Counted from the stretch's first letter, positions 43,845 to 53,520 are shown. The stretch is 64,000 nucleotides of DNA from Zygnema cylindricum (GCA_037447655.1 JBBHKE010002309.1:1-64000); one strand, 5' to 3'. Made by a program: numbers and translations. Notes: generated by a model from the sequence alone, not told the origin.

Positions 43845-44360
43845 GTGACTAGGGTGTTCTAATAAACAGGTGTTTTTTTTGGGTTTTTTAGGGTTTAGGG
43901 TTCTAAATTCTTACGGGTTTTTATAGTTTTTATATGGTTCTTTAAGGTTTCTGTATGGTTTTTTGAGGGTTTTAACCCTCCATCCATAAGCTTCGAGCCT
44001 GTAGTGAATCCATAAGACATGCATCGCCACGTCAGCAGTCACAAGCCTTGCAAGCATGGAAACTCCTAAAAACCCGAAAAAAACCCTAAAAAACCCAAAA
44101 AAAACACGAGGGAAGTTCGGTCCCACCACCTCCACCTCATGCGCTGAGCCTGCTAGCTGCTGAGCCTGCTAGCTGTCCCCCATGGCCCTCTTGTGTGTGC
44201 AATGGCGCCATTCTACTGGACGATTAAGATATCCTAACAAAACCCTAAACAACCTGAAAGCCTTAAAACCCTAAATACCCTAAAAAAATGTGAGGGGGCA
44301 GAAGAATTGTTGTCTTAAACTGTCAATGTCAGAACCCAGATTCCAAAAAACGTGAACCTG
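43845..44360. other. Intron 9-10 segment with GGTTTT repeats and a protein-like stretch
   Basis: Contains AGGGTTTTT-type repeats and, on the minus strand at about 43975-44060, the open phrase LVTADVAMHVLWIHYRLEAYGWR ending before a GTTAAAA donor-like site. It does not belong to the GT47 alignment. GAGCCTGCTAGCTGCT is duplicated at 44146-44178. Confidence 0.35.
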
Positions 44361-44389
44361 GTACTGGAGGAGTGGGGTTGTAGATATAA

Positions 44390-44485
44390 ATAGTACAGTA
44401 TATAGTAGATATATATAGCATAGATATATATATATATATACATATATATATATTTAAATATATATAGTATATATATTCAAATATA
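44390..44485. repeat. (TA)n microsatellite
   Basis: ATATATAG/TATATATA repeats in the intron between exons 9 and 10. Confidence 0.85.
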
Positions 44486-44814
44486 CTCGTGAGTGGAAGC
44501 TGCCTCAAAAGGTTGCCCTGCCTGGCGGGAGAAGAGTCAAATCTGCAATTTTGGCTTTCACTAGAAAAAATTTACCATTTATCCAAAAAAAAAACCAAAT
44601 GAACATTATATAATATGAACAAAAAGAGTGCTCCTCTCTCTTGTTGCCTCAACATTCATTTCTCTACATATGGTGACCCATATGGTCTACATATGCCCTA
44701 TGTGTGTGTGTATATATATATGTCTACCCCATTGCAAATGATGGAAGCCATGAAGACATGAGATTAATAAGAGAGGAAACGGGAAAGTTTGCGAATTCCA
44801 CCTTTGATCTACAG

Positions 44815-45150
44815 GAGAGGGAGGGGGAGGGGGAGGGGAGGGGGAGGGGAGGGGGAGGGGAGGGGGAGGGGAGGGGGAGGGGAGGGGAGGGGGAGGGGGG
44901 GTGGAGGGGAGGGGAGGGGGAGGGGGGGTGGAGGGGGGGGTGGAGGGGGGGGGGTAGGGTAGGGAGAGAGAAAAGAGAGAGAGAGGGCGATAGGGGAGGG
45001 AGAGGGAGAGGGAGAGGTTGGAGGCGGAGTTGGGAGAGGAAGGGGGAGGGAGGGGAGAGGGAGAGGGAGAGGAGGGAGAGGGGGGAGATAGGAGGGAAAA
45101 AGGGGTAGAAAAGGGAGGGGAAGAGGGAGGGGGAGAGAGAAAGAGAGGGA
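44815..45150. repeat. GGGGAGG purine tract
   Basis: GGGAGGGGGAGGGGA units, then GAGAGGGAGAGG units, intronic. Confidence 0.95.
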
Positions 45151-45297
45151 TTTGGGATTGGTCAAGTGAGACATTATAACTTGGTGAGTATAAATACAAA
45201 CGAAGCATATACATATGGCCCCCTACCATGTATAGGAAAAGCCCAATGGGGGGGGATAGGAGAGGGAGGGGAAGAGGCAAGGGAAGGGGGAGAGAGA

Positions 45298-45413
45298 CCG
45301 TACCACTCCCTCTGTCTCCACCCCTCCAATCGGTGAATGGAAGTGAAGGTCCACCGCTGCCAAATTAACTGAACGGACTCCAACATGGAACACACCCGTT
45401 GCTCAGGGATCGC
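45298..45413 (-). pseudogene. Duplicated partial exon 12 in the upstream intron
   Basis: About 116 bp, roughly 92% identical by eye to the first two thirds of exon 12, including the acceptor CCATGCAG. It reads AIPEQRVCSMLESVQLIWQR then WTFTSIHRLEGWRQREWYG and breaks off at a CT-rich tract in which G|GTCTCT could serve as a donor. It lies between exons 10 and 9, out of order for the protein. Confidence 0.88.
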
Positions 45414-45420
45414 CTGCATG

Positions 45421-45500
45421 GGAGAGGGAGAGAGGGAGAGGGAGAGAGAGACGGAGAGGGAGAGGGAGAGGGAGAGGGAGAGGGAGAGGGAGAGGGAGCC
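45421..45500. repeat. GGGAGA tract beside the duplicated exon
   Basis: Same position relative to the pseudo-exon acceptor as the tract beside the real exon 12, so the tract was probably copied with it or re-expanded. Confidence 0.9.
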
Positions 45501-46745
45501 TTAAAACCCTTAAATCCCTAACAAACTTGAAAATCTTAAAACCCTAAAAACAAAAGAAACCCTAAAAGCCTTAAAACCCAACACACACTAGAAAATCTGA
45601 AATCCTTAAAGCCCAAAAAAACCATAGAAAAACTGAAAGCCTTAAAACCCTAAATACCTAAGAAAACCCGAAAGCCTTATAACCCTAAAAATCCGAAAAA
45701 ATCCTGACAGCCTTAAAACCCTAAAACCCTTAAAAACCTGAAAACTTGCAAGCCTTAAAAGCCTAAAATCCCTAGAAAACCTGAAAAGCCTTAAACCCTA
45801 AAAACCTGAAAGTTTAAACCTCTACAAACATGAAAACTTGAAAGCTTACATAACTTTAAAAAACCCTAGAAACCTGATAGGTTTAAAACAAAACCCTAAA
45901 ACCAAAGCCATAAACCTGCTAAATCCTAGGAAATCTGAGCCTTCAACGCTAAAACCTTAGGAAATGAAAGCCTTAAAACCCTAAATTCCCTAGAAAAGCC
46001 GAAAGCCTTAAAATCCTAAAAATCCAAAAAAACCAGACAGCCTTAAAACCCTAAAAACCTTAAAAACTTGAAAGCCTTAAAACCCTAAAAACCTTAGGAA
46101 ACCTGAAAGCCTTAAAGCCGTAAAACCCTAAAAACCATGGAAAACATGAAAGCCTTAAAACCCTAAATAACTTGGAAGCTTTAAACCCTACAAACCATGG
46201 AAAACATGAAAGCCTTAAAACCCTAAATAACTTGGAAGCTTTAAACCCTACAAACCATGAAAAACATGAAAGCCATAAAACTCTAAAAAACCTAGAAAAC
46301 TTGAAAGGCTTAAAACCCTTAAAACCCTTTTTTAACATGAAAGCATTAAAACCTTACAAACCCTAAAAAACCTGAATGACTTAAACCCTAAATAACTTGA
46401 AAGCCATAAAACCCTACAAACCCTAAAAAACCTGAATGCCTTAAAACCCCTAAAAACCCTAAAATACATGAAAGCCTTAAAAACCTAAATACCCTAGAAA
46501 ACCTGAAAGCCTTAATACCCTAAAAACCCTAGAAAACCTGAAAGCCTTAAAACCTTTAATAACTTGAAAGCCTTAAAACCCTACAAACCCTAAAAAACCT
46601 GAAAGCCATAAAAATTTAAAAACCCTAGAAATCCTGAAAGCCTTAAATCCCTAAAAACCTAAAAAACCAGAAAGCCTGAAAACCCTTGAAAACCTGAAAG
46701 CCTTAAAACCCTAAAAACCATAAAAAAACGTAAAATCCAAAATAA
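45501..46745. repeat. 1.2 kb degenerate CCTTAAAACCCTAAAAA repeat
   Basis: Units of roughly 20-30 bp: GAAAGCCTTAAAACCCTAAA followed by AACCCTAGAAAACCT, with a near-identical 60-bp duplication at 46134-46260 (CCATGGAAAACATGAAAGCC). CCCTAAA is the plant telomere heptamer but spacing here is irregular. Confidence 0.9.
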
Positions 46746-46792
46746 AACATTGAAAAACTGTAAAAACCCTAAGGTTTGGAAAGGAATTTCAC

Positions 46793-46840
46793 CTTGGATT
46801 CTTTCCTTTTTGACATTCCCTATAAACCTCAGCACCCATG
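46793..46840 (-). CDS. Exon 9: 48-nt microexon
   Basis: Acceptor TACACAG, donor AAG|GTGAAA; 1 + 45 + 2 nt. Encodes MGAEVYRECQKGKNP with split codons on both sides, bridging FNGN and RYSMGIRQ as in related proteins. Confidence 0.75.
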
Positions 46841-46884
46841 CTGTGTACATTTAGACATCCCTTTAAATCGTTGCTTGGTCATAC

Positions 46885-46925
46885 GACCCCCTCCCTCCCT
46901 CCCTCCCTCCTTCCCTCTCTCCCTT
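46885..46925. repeat. (CCCT)n tract
   Basis: CTCCCTCCCTCCCTCC on the plus strand, in the intron upstream of exon 9. Confidence 0.85.
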
Positions 46926-47239
46926 CGGGCAAGCATGGCTGGTAACTATACCATACTACTTCCTCTTTTTATTTTTTCCATGCCGCGGTTGTTTCATTCA
47001 AGATTTATATTATTTTGTTTGTAATTTTTTTTCGAAAGATATTTTGGCGTGGATCTAAGAGTGCCTTCTAGTCTTACCTATAAAAAAACACTTAAAATTT
47101 TAAAAACACTAAATACTCTTAAAATCCTAAAGGCCGTTACAACCCTAAAAAACCCTAAAAAACCCTTAAAAATGAGAAAAAGCGAGTACAATAAAAACGG
47201 AAATTTTGTGTCAGAAGCTGATTGAAAATGCAGATACAA

Positions 47240-47460
47240 GCTACCTTACTTTACTTACTTTAATTTACTTTACCTTACTCTACTTTTACTTTACTTTACT
47301 TTTACTTTCACTTTTACTTTTACTTTACTTTTACTTCACTTTTACTTCACTTTTACTTCACTTTTACATTTACTTTCACTTTTACTTTTACTTTTACTTT
47401 TACTTTACTTCACTTCACTCTTACTTTTACTTTTACTTTTACTTTACTTTATCCTACCTT
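47240..47460. repeat. (TTTTAC)n / (TTTACTTTAC)n microsatellite
   Basis: ACTTTTACTTTAC units over 210 bp; the plus-strand Tyr/Phe/Leu frame is an artefact. Confidence 0.95.
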
Positions 47461-47493
47461 GGTTGTGGTCGATCGTTGAACATGGAACCTAAC

Positions 47494-47535
47494 TTTCCGT
47501 TGAAATAAAAGAGAGTCGGTCGTTCATCAAAGGAT
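47494..47535 (-). CDS. Exon 8: 42-nt microexon
   Basis: Acceptor CCCCACAG, donor GGAAA|GTTAGG. One base, 13 codons and two bases: SFDERPTLFYFNG, with split Arg and Asn codons at the ends. R-x-x-L-F-(Y/F)-F-x-G-N is the GT47 motif expected next, and the split codons restore WAR and GN(M/L)G across the junctions. Confidence 0.82.
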
Positions 47536-48836
47536 CTGTGGGGTAAGATACTACACGCAAAATTAGTCTATCACACAACATTTCCCTCTCCTTCTCCCTC
47601 ACCCTCTCACTGTCCCTCTTTTTCTCCCTCTTCCTGTCCCACTTCTTCTCCCTCTCCCTCTCTCTCGCCCCTCGCCGTCTCGCAATTCACAGCAAATTTA
47701 GTAAAAAATCAATTTGTAGTATATTCCATTTGGAACCAAAAATTTGATATCTGATGCACCGATATTTTAGATGTTTAATGACACAAGAAATCAATATGAA
47801 AATAAATAAAAGGAAGGGAAAAACCAATCTCTCAAGCGTGCCAATATTTGATAAATCCATACAAAAAGTTACCAATACGAATATCATATAATTTTTTTAA
47901 CTATCTCAAAAAGGTCCCCGATTGCTATTGCGACTCGCAAAACTTATTGTTTCTACAATCCCAATCGAGATCTTAAACGGATGTTGCTGACTTAAAACTG
48001 GGTCGGTAACTCTAACAATTTCAATAACCTTGGTGTAAGTTTTACTAAAATCCATGCTTTTCATTTCACTTGTAAAACTACTCCGCCCATTGTTATTAGC
48101 GTAAAGTAACTAGAGTAAAGTAGTTATTAGTGTTAATGAGAAGTAAAAATGTATGATACTAATTTAGTATAAGAAGACGTGGCGGATTGTAGTCCACTTC
48201 TGTTATTGGTGTTGGTCACATTATTTTATGCCTTTCAACCAGAAAAAGTTGCTATTGAATTACTGTTGCTAACTGTAAATTAACTGTTGGGAAGATGCTA
48301 ATTTGCTACTAATTACAACCCGTGGAAAGACTTTTAACTTTTTATTTTTACTTTTGATACTTATCGTTGGCAATAACCTTCATAAAGTACGTATTGTAAT
48401 CTACATGGAAAATACTAAACCTTCCAACTTTTTTTTTAATTTTGGTCATATTTTTGATGGTATGAAGTTTTTTTCCCCCGTTAATTGGAAAATCCCAATT
48501 AACAACAGCTCAGTTGTGCCAAATCGGCACAACCATTCTACTGTTTTACACTGAGGGACGAAGTAAAATGTCAATGTAATGTGGAGAGAGAGAGAGGGAT
48601 GGAGGGAGACAAGAGAGGGAGCACCAGACTGTTCAAGGATTTTTTTTATTTTTTTTTAGTTAAGAGATTTTTACGGTTTTCTTTATGAAAGAGTTAGAAT
48701 TTTGTCTACAGTGACAAGCGTTAAAATAAGTACTTCCATGTAAGCATCGAAAACTTTGAAGAAAAATTCAAGTACACCCGAGTCAATAAAAACTCACGAC
48801 ACAAAAAGGAGAGAGAGAGAGGGCATAACAACTTGC
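47536..48836. other. Intron between GT47 exons 7 and 8
   Basis: 1.3 kb with a small CT block (47580-47680), a copy of dispersed element C (48090-48230) and AT-rich DNA. No exon is needed here because exons 7 and 8 join in phase. Confidence 0.7.
48090..48230. repeat. Dispersed element C, copy 2
   Basis: TTATTAGTGTTAATGAGAAG ... AAGACGTGGCGGATTGTAGT, homologous to 39270-39400 in the same orientation. Confidence 0.6.
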
Positions 48837-49084
48837 CTGGCCCATAGACAATTTTTTATGTTTTTGATACTTGGAGACTTCCAAGCCGGCAATACAATAT
48901 CCTTTTTTGGATCAAAACAAGGATGATCTCCTCTAATTTCTAAAGGAATAACAGTCCAATTATCTTGAGGAAATGTAGTTGTGGAGTAGTTATGCTTTTC
49001 CATCATATTTCCAAAAGATGTGAACAAGGTACTGTTTCTTATAATTTCCGGAGCATAGCAGGAGCCCTCGTCTCAAGGGAAGGT
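48837..49084 (-). CDS. Exon 7: nonsense codon and GC donor
   Basis: 248 nt from acceptor GGTAG (after phase-0 exon 6) to 48837, phase 2 out. Codons 1-3 read Thr-Phe-Pro, codon 4 is TGA (49073-49075), then DEGSCYAPEIIRNSTLFTSF, HNYSTTTFPQDNW, RGDHPCFDPKKDIVLPAWKS and KNCLWAR. The family has a Trp at the TGA position (F-F-x-W-D-E-G), and the segment length matches exactly. The only donor that keeps phase with exon 8 is CCAG|GCAAGT, a GC-AG intron. DHPCFDPxKD(I/L)V(I/L)PAWK is a hallmark of this subgroup. Confidence 0.83.
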
Positions 49085-49099
49085 CTACCCTATCAGCAA

Positions 49100-49425
49100 A
49101 CATCCAAAAACCCCAAATTTCAAAACCCTAAACCTCGAAACTCTAAAACCCCAAACTTACAAAACCTCAAAATCCCAAAACTCTAAAAGCTCAAAATCTC
49201 AAAACCTCAAAACTCTAAAACCTCAAAATCCCAAAAACCCCAGAACCACAAAACCCAAAACCCGAACTAAAACCCCGAATCCTCAATAACACAAAACCCA
49301 AAAACCTTGAAACCCCAAAGAGCCAAAACATCAAATTGCTAAGATCTCAAAACCCTAATACCCTAAAACTTTAAGACTCAAAACCCAAAACCCCAAAACC
49401 TCAATCACCAAAACTTCACAAGAAC
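49100..49425. repeat. AAAACCTCAAAACCC intronic repeat
   Basis: Degenerate 10-14 bp units (CAAAACCTCAAAATCCC) in the intron between exons 6 and 7. Confidence 0.8.
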
Positions 49426-49643
49426 AAATCCTCATAAAAGTTTTTGACACAAGATATGAGGGAAAGTTTCCCTCCAAGAGCCACAGATCTAGCAAAAATT
49501 GAAATCAAACAACAATAAATTATACTGAGAGCAATAACTAGTTGCAAAATTATCAAAGAAACCTTACGAAAAGCATTAGATTGTTAAGAAAATAAGATTA
49601 AGAAATAGTATTAAAACAATATCTTGCCAGGGGCAAAACATAC

Positions 49644-49760
49644 CCAGAGGTGGTCCCTACCACCTGTACGGTTCCAATAAGGGAAGGTCCTTTGGATGTA
49701 CTTATAAGCTCGAGTCGCAAAGTCCGAAAAATAGTACGGCCGTTTTCCTAAGAAGTTGGG
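49644..49760 (-). CDS. Exon 6 of GT47 gene
   Basis: 117 nt, acceptor TTTTAAAG, donor TGG|GTATGT, phase 0 both sides. Encodes PNFLGKRPYYFSDFATRAYK then YIQRTFPYWNRTGGRDHLW. PYWNR(T/S)xGRDH(L/I)W is the strongly conserved exostosin motif, with the His of the 'GRDH' turn present. Confidence 0.88.
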
Positions 49761-49973
49761 CTTTAAAAGAAACAAAAAAAATCCTGTGAGCTAACAGAAA
49801 ACTTATAAAACGTTCTGAGAAAGTAAAAAAAAAACAATGAAATATCACATGAACACATCTCCAAGAAAGCCGAACGAGAAGAGATCCATTAACGAATAGA
49901 GACTCGTTCGAGAAGAAAAAAGGAGCTGAAAGACAAACCAGGAAAGAATAGTACAAAATGAGGCTCATTTTAC

Positions 49974-50108
49974 CTGTATGTCCATTTTTGGAGAATCGTC
50001 TGCCCGGGAAATAATACAGCCTCCTAAAACGGGCACGAAAAAATAATCGGCTTCCTCCCCATTGGTCGTCCGATGTTGACTCGACAGAATCGCCTCCAAT
50101 AGAACAGG
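49974..50108 (-). CDS. Exon 5 of GT47 gene
   Basis: 135 nt, acceptor CATGAAAG, donor CAG|GTAAAA, phase 0 both sides. Encodes PVLLEAILSSQHRTTNGEEA then DYFFVPVLGGCIISRADDSP. HRT...EEADYFFVPV is the typical GT47 'A-D-(F/Y)-F-(F/Y)-V-P' strand preceding the sugar-nucleotide fold. Confidence 0.88.
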
Positions 50109-50164
50109 CTTTCATGTGGATAGAAAAAAGGGTTTGTTATTCATTGTAATACCGCTAAACTCTG

Positions 50165-50310
50165 ATGCATATAGACAAAATCCTTTCCCAAACTCCTCTC
50201 TCTAAATCCTTTTCCTCATCCCTCACTCTCTCCCTCTCTCTCCCTTTGCTCTCTCCCTCACCATATCCCCCATCCCCTTCCCGCTCTCTCCCTCTCCCCC
50301 TCTCGACCAA
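50165..50310. repeat. CT-rich tract in intron 4-5
   Basis: CTCTCTCCCTCTCTCTCCC-type pyrimidines on the plus strand (purines on the coding strand), about 80 bp downstream of the exon 4 donor. Confidence 0.8.
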
Positions 50311-50391
50311 GTGGCAAAAAAACAGGCCCCTTTTTTAACTTGTGTAGCTTCCAGCTTATCTTTTATTCATTATAAGAAATTTGGTACTCAC

Positions 50392-50478
50392 CTCCATTCC
50401 GTACAAAAAGCCTCTATTCCATTCAGTTTCATTTGCTTCGTTGTAAACCCACGGTACACAGTACAATCGACTTCGACC
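50392..50478 (-). CDS. Exon 4 of GT47 gene
   Basis: 87 nt between acceptor TTTGTAG and donor GAG|GTGAGT; phase 0 both sides. Encodes GRSRLYCVPWVYNEANETEW then NRGFLYGME. The Cys-V-x-x-x-Y-x-x-x-N-x-T-x-W and LYG positions match the family segment following the FNS motif. Confidence 0.82.
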
Positions 50479-51021
50479 CTACAAATGTCACAAGTGTTTC
50501 TTTTCCCTTAGTCTTTCAGTTTTGAATGATTTATATGTGTCACAAACGTTTTTCTTTTAAAATTTTCAATTTTTCGTATTTTGTTGACATTTTACCATTT
50601 CAATCGTTTTGGTCCCTCGTCCAGTCAATGCCAAAAATCCATCCAGCGTATGGGATTACATATAAGCTCCCTAATTGGAATTATTTAGAAACAAAATAAG
50701 AAAACCCGAAAGAAAATACCGCAATAACCCTAAACAACGTGGAAAACGCCAAACCTGTAGATTTTCCATGTCGATCTCAAAATAAGCTACAACCCTAAAA
50801 AAAAACTAACAAGAAAAAAAAAAGCGTCAACTTTCATCTTGTGGGGAAGGAGAGACTAAAAACTGTTTCTTCATACCTAAAATTTCACCGCTTCAAACTC
50901 GCTATTTAGTATCTACACGTGAATTTAATAGGTTGCGGACTGTGGCTAATTAGGACTTTATGGAAAAAAGGTATGAGGTAATAAAAGAGTATTATGTATT
51001 AAGGACAAATGTCTGATTGCT

Positions 51022-51488
51022 AGTGTTGTGTATCGGCAAGGTTTTGCCGATAATCGATATGTACGTTTTTTTGGCTTGCCGATAATCGATATATTGGCAC
51101 GATATATCGAAACTGGTGTTATCGCCGATAAAAAACCGATATTATCGGTTTTTTATCGCGATAACACCGGTACCGATAACTATCGGCGATAATTTTACGG
51201 TTCTTACCGTACAATTGTACGCTTTATTCCGTCGTACTGAACCGCCGTTATTCCGTTACACATAAAACGGAAGAGATTGCTACACGTGGCATGCCACGCT
51301 ATATACAGTGAAAAATATAATACAGTATACTATAAAGTACCATTATATAGCGTTCTATACTTTTTCTACTTATCACCGATAAGGAATTTGTTGGTCTCGG
51401 AGCGATATATCGGGATCTCTGACCGTTCAATAAACTATCTGTATCGGTGTTATCGCGATAAATTTCTTGCCGATATACAACACTACTA
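51022..51488. mobile_element. 467-bp CGATA-rich inverted-repeat element (element D)
   Basis: Left end AGTGTTGTGTATCGGCAAGG and right end CTTGCCGATATACAACACTA are inverted. The interior is dense in ATCGGCGATA, CGATATATCG and TATCGCGATA palindromes, including a perfect inner hairpin AAAAAACCGATA/TATCGGTTTTTT around 51127-51155. No coding capacity. Related fragments at 40255-40385 and 57162-57310. Confidence 0.8.
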
Positions 51489-51579
51489 ATTGCATACAGT
51501 ATGCAGTTTGTAACTAACGATAAATTTCTTGCCGATATACAACACTACTAATTGCATACAGTATGCAGTTTGTAACTAA
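51456..51579. repeat. Two 62-bp tandem copies spanning the element D end
   Basis: CGATAAATTTCTTGCCGATA plus 42 bp, duplicated exactly as far as I can see. The duplication includes the element's right terminus and about 30 bp of flanking DNA, so it arose after insertion. Confidence 0.9.
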
Positions 51580-51984
51580 CATGGTTCACAGTAAATTCTG
51601 CGAGAATCGTAGAAACAGGGAATATCAGGGTGAACTTCCATTAGAGGAAAAGTGTTAAGAATCTGAAAACTAGCGTACGTGGCGCCAATCATAATTGAGA
51701 AACGATGTCTACTGGCACGACATAATGGAAGGCCGTGCCAGTAAACATCAGAAATAGACGTATCCGCATGTTTACTGGGACTGCCTAATGGAGAACAGGC
51801 CTCAGTGTGGCTGAGAATTTACGATAGTGTGACTGCGAAATACGTAGTTGCAATGCACCCGAAACTGTTTATTAGACTTGTCAAATTGTTATTCCGAAGG
51901 TTGCAATGGAGCTAAGATTCTTACCTTCCGATTGGCAGTCGCCATTTGAAAATTGCACGTGTGCACTCAAAAAAAATGATTCAA

Positions 51985-52022
51985 ATGGCAAAAAAAACCA
52001 TCAACATTAATAGCGATACACC
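51985..52022. mobile_element. Family A terminus, orphan
   Basis: ATCAACATTAATAGCGATACACCA is an inverted copy of the family A end (position only; 52001-52024). No matching left end is visible nearby. Confidence 0.4.
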
Positions 52023-52109
52023 ATGTTGTTCACGAGATCTGACTTTTTGCAATATTGACACAACTATCAGTGGTGCACCAGAATCGAAAAATGGCCCACA
52101 ACCTCAACC

Positions 52110-52176
52110 ACCCTCTCCTCCTGTCCTCCCTCTCCTTCCTCTCCCTCTCCCTCTCCCTCTACGTCTCCCTCTCTCT
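52110..52176. repeat. CT tract abutting the exon 3 donor
   Basis: CTCCCTCTCC units; on the coding strand GAGAGAGGGAGA follows the GTGAGA donor directly. Confidence 0.8.
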
Positions 52177-52179
52177 CAC

Positions 52180-52491
52180 CTGCAGAAAATGAGAGTTAAA
52201 CTCTCCAGGTAAATCGTACACGTAAATCAATGGTCTCTTCCTTTGCACTTCAATCATTCTCTCTTTCTCCACCTTTGTAATTTTAATCTTCCTCACACCC
52301 ATGGAACCCTTTCCATTTAATCTGAGAGGTAGAGGTAGAGATTCTTCCTCGGATGGACTTCGATTTGACGTGGGAATAGAGATGGGAAAAGGGGTAGATG
52401 GAGGCCAGAGCCATGGCACCCTGGCAGGGTCAAAGGGAAGGGAGAAAAGGGAAGGAATACTGCAGTCGATACCGTACCATCCATTTTCACA
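52180..52491 (-). CDS. Exon 3: end of EGF-like module and start of GT47 domain
   Basis: Acceptor GGACAG before 52491, donor CAG|GTGAGA after 52180; 312 nt, phase 0 in and out. It encodes CENGWYGIDCSIPS, closing the EGF-like module, then a linker VPWLWPPSTPFPIS..., then RKRPLIYVYDLPGEFNSHF. RPLIYVYDLP is the canonical start of exostosin/GT47 domains. The frame is fully open. The long plus-strand frames opposite are shadows. Confidence 0.88.
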
Positions 52492-52789
52492 CTGTCCAGC
52501 CTCCCACGTGCAAAAACATCACAACAGAGGGAGAGAGGGAGAAAGAGAAGAGGAGAAAGCCGAAGCTGATAAGAATATAGGAGTTGGAAGAAGCCTCGGT
52601 AATAAAATAAATCATATTTACCATATTCAACTTCCACCAAAGCACAGCTTAATTCTCGTCTTCCCACACCCTTTGCCTCTCCAATTCCTCTCTGATGAGA
52701 CAAATTCACCTATGAGTACAAGTTTTATGGTTCCTGCCAATGAGAAGGACCCATTTTCACGATCTATTTGAATGCAACTCTTAACCTAA

Positions 52790-52995
52790 AATTCATCCAA
52801 AAACCCACATATAAAAAAACCTAAAATAACAAACCCTAAAATTAAAAACCCTGAAATTAATAACCCTAAAATAAAACTAAAAACCCTAAAATTAAAAAAA
52901 CGAAAATTAAAAACCCGAAAATAACAAACCCGAAAATAACAAACCCTAAAATAGAAAACCCGAAAATAAAAACCCCTAAAAACCCATGGAAAAAA
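52790..52995. repeat. AAACCCTAAAAT intronic repeat
   Basis: 14-15 bp units (AAAACCCTAAAATTA, AACCCGAAAATAAC) in the intron after exon 2. Confidence 0.85.
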
Positions 52996-53009
52996 AGTGA
53001 TAAATTCAC

Positions 53010-53520
53010 TTGGCAATATCCGCCATACCAGGTTCCATGGTTAGTGTTGGGATATTGTCGTTTTCGCGACATTTCGCGAAGCGTCATTCCAACTTGAATT
53101 TGTTTGACGCAAACTGTCGCGTCATCATACAAAAGTACGACGTCGTTTCGCGACGGTACTTTTTGATGTCCGCGAACGAAACATACTATTTCGTTTCGCG
53201 TCACTTGTTTGTTTCGTGCGCAGGTGTTTCAATTCCTCTTGTCTTTTATGAGTTTCCACTGTGTAAATGATTTACATTTTTGTAAGTTTATTTTAAGTGA
53301 AACTCTTTTGCTTAAGATCCTACAGTTAGTGCATCCGTTGACACAGTATGGGAGATTGGCAATTTCGCAGAACCTTCTAAGCTGTCCATCAAAAGGACAA
53401 AAACAGGTAGACTCTCGATAATTTTCTTTTCTAGGATCCGCAAAGCACCAACCCTTGTTCTCCGTTCCATTAAAAAATAAATCTTCCATTAACTGTTCAT
53501 CCCACGCAACTCCTGAGGGT
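53010..53520 (-). CDS. Exon 2: EGF-like, split by solo LTR
   Basis: Acceptor TTTCCAG before 53520, donor CAA|GTGAAT after 53010. Without the 280-bp LTR and one copy of its 5-bp duplication the exon is 226 nt (1 + 75 codons), phases 2 in and 0 out, fitting both neighbours. Left part: MEDLFFNGTENKGWCFADPR, then STCFCPFDGQLRRFCEIANL and YCVNGCTN. Right part, beyond the LTR: HGTWYGGYCQ. Together they give the Cys spacing of the family's EGF-like region. As found, translation enters the LTR and meets a stop at 53229. Confidence 0.85.
53045..53324. mobile_element. Solo copia LTR in the EGF-like exon, TSD GTTAG
   Basis: Starts TGTTGGGATATTGTCG and ends GATCCTACA (TG...CA), flanked by GTTAG at 53040-53044 and 53325-53329. 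It is homologous to the LTR at 26032-26786, first part to 26032-26225 and last part to about 26694-26786; the roughly 470 bp in between, including the four 30-bp repeats, are absent. The intact duplication and ends show integration followed by LTR-LTR recombination, or insertion of a short-LTR variant. Confidence 0.92.

Noticed and set aside
45174-45419. A second GT47 gene copy
   Set aside because: Only part of one exon is present; it is a local exon duplication in an intron of the same gene.
45501-46745. Interstitial telomere
   Set aside because: CCCTAAA is present but units are irregular (10-30 bp) with frequent AAAGCCTT, unlike a true heptamer array.
47206-47508. Tyr/Phe/Leu-rich 100-codon frame resembling membrane segments
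   Set aside because: Translation of (TTTTAC)n.
52441-52470. Apparent frameshift between the EGF-like and GT47 parts of exon 3
   Set aside because: Re-reading the reverse complement base by base shows the frame is continuous; the exon is intact.
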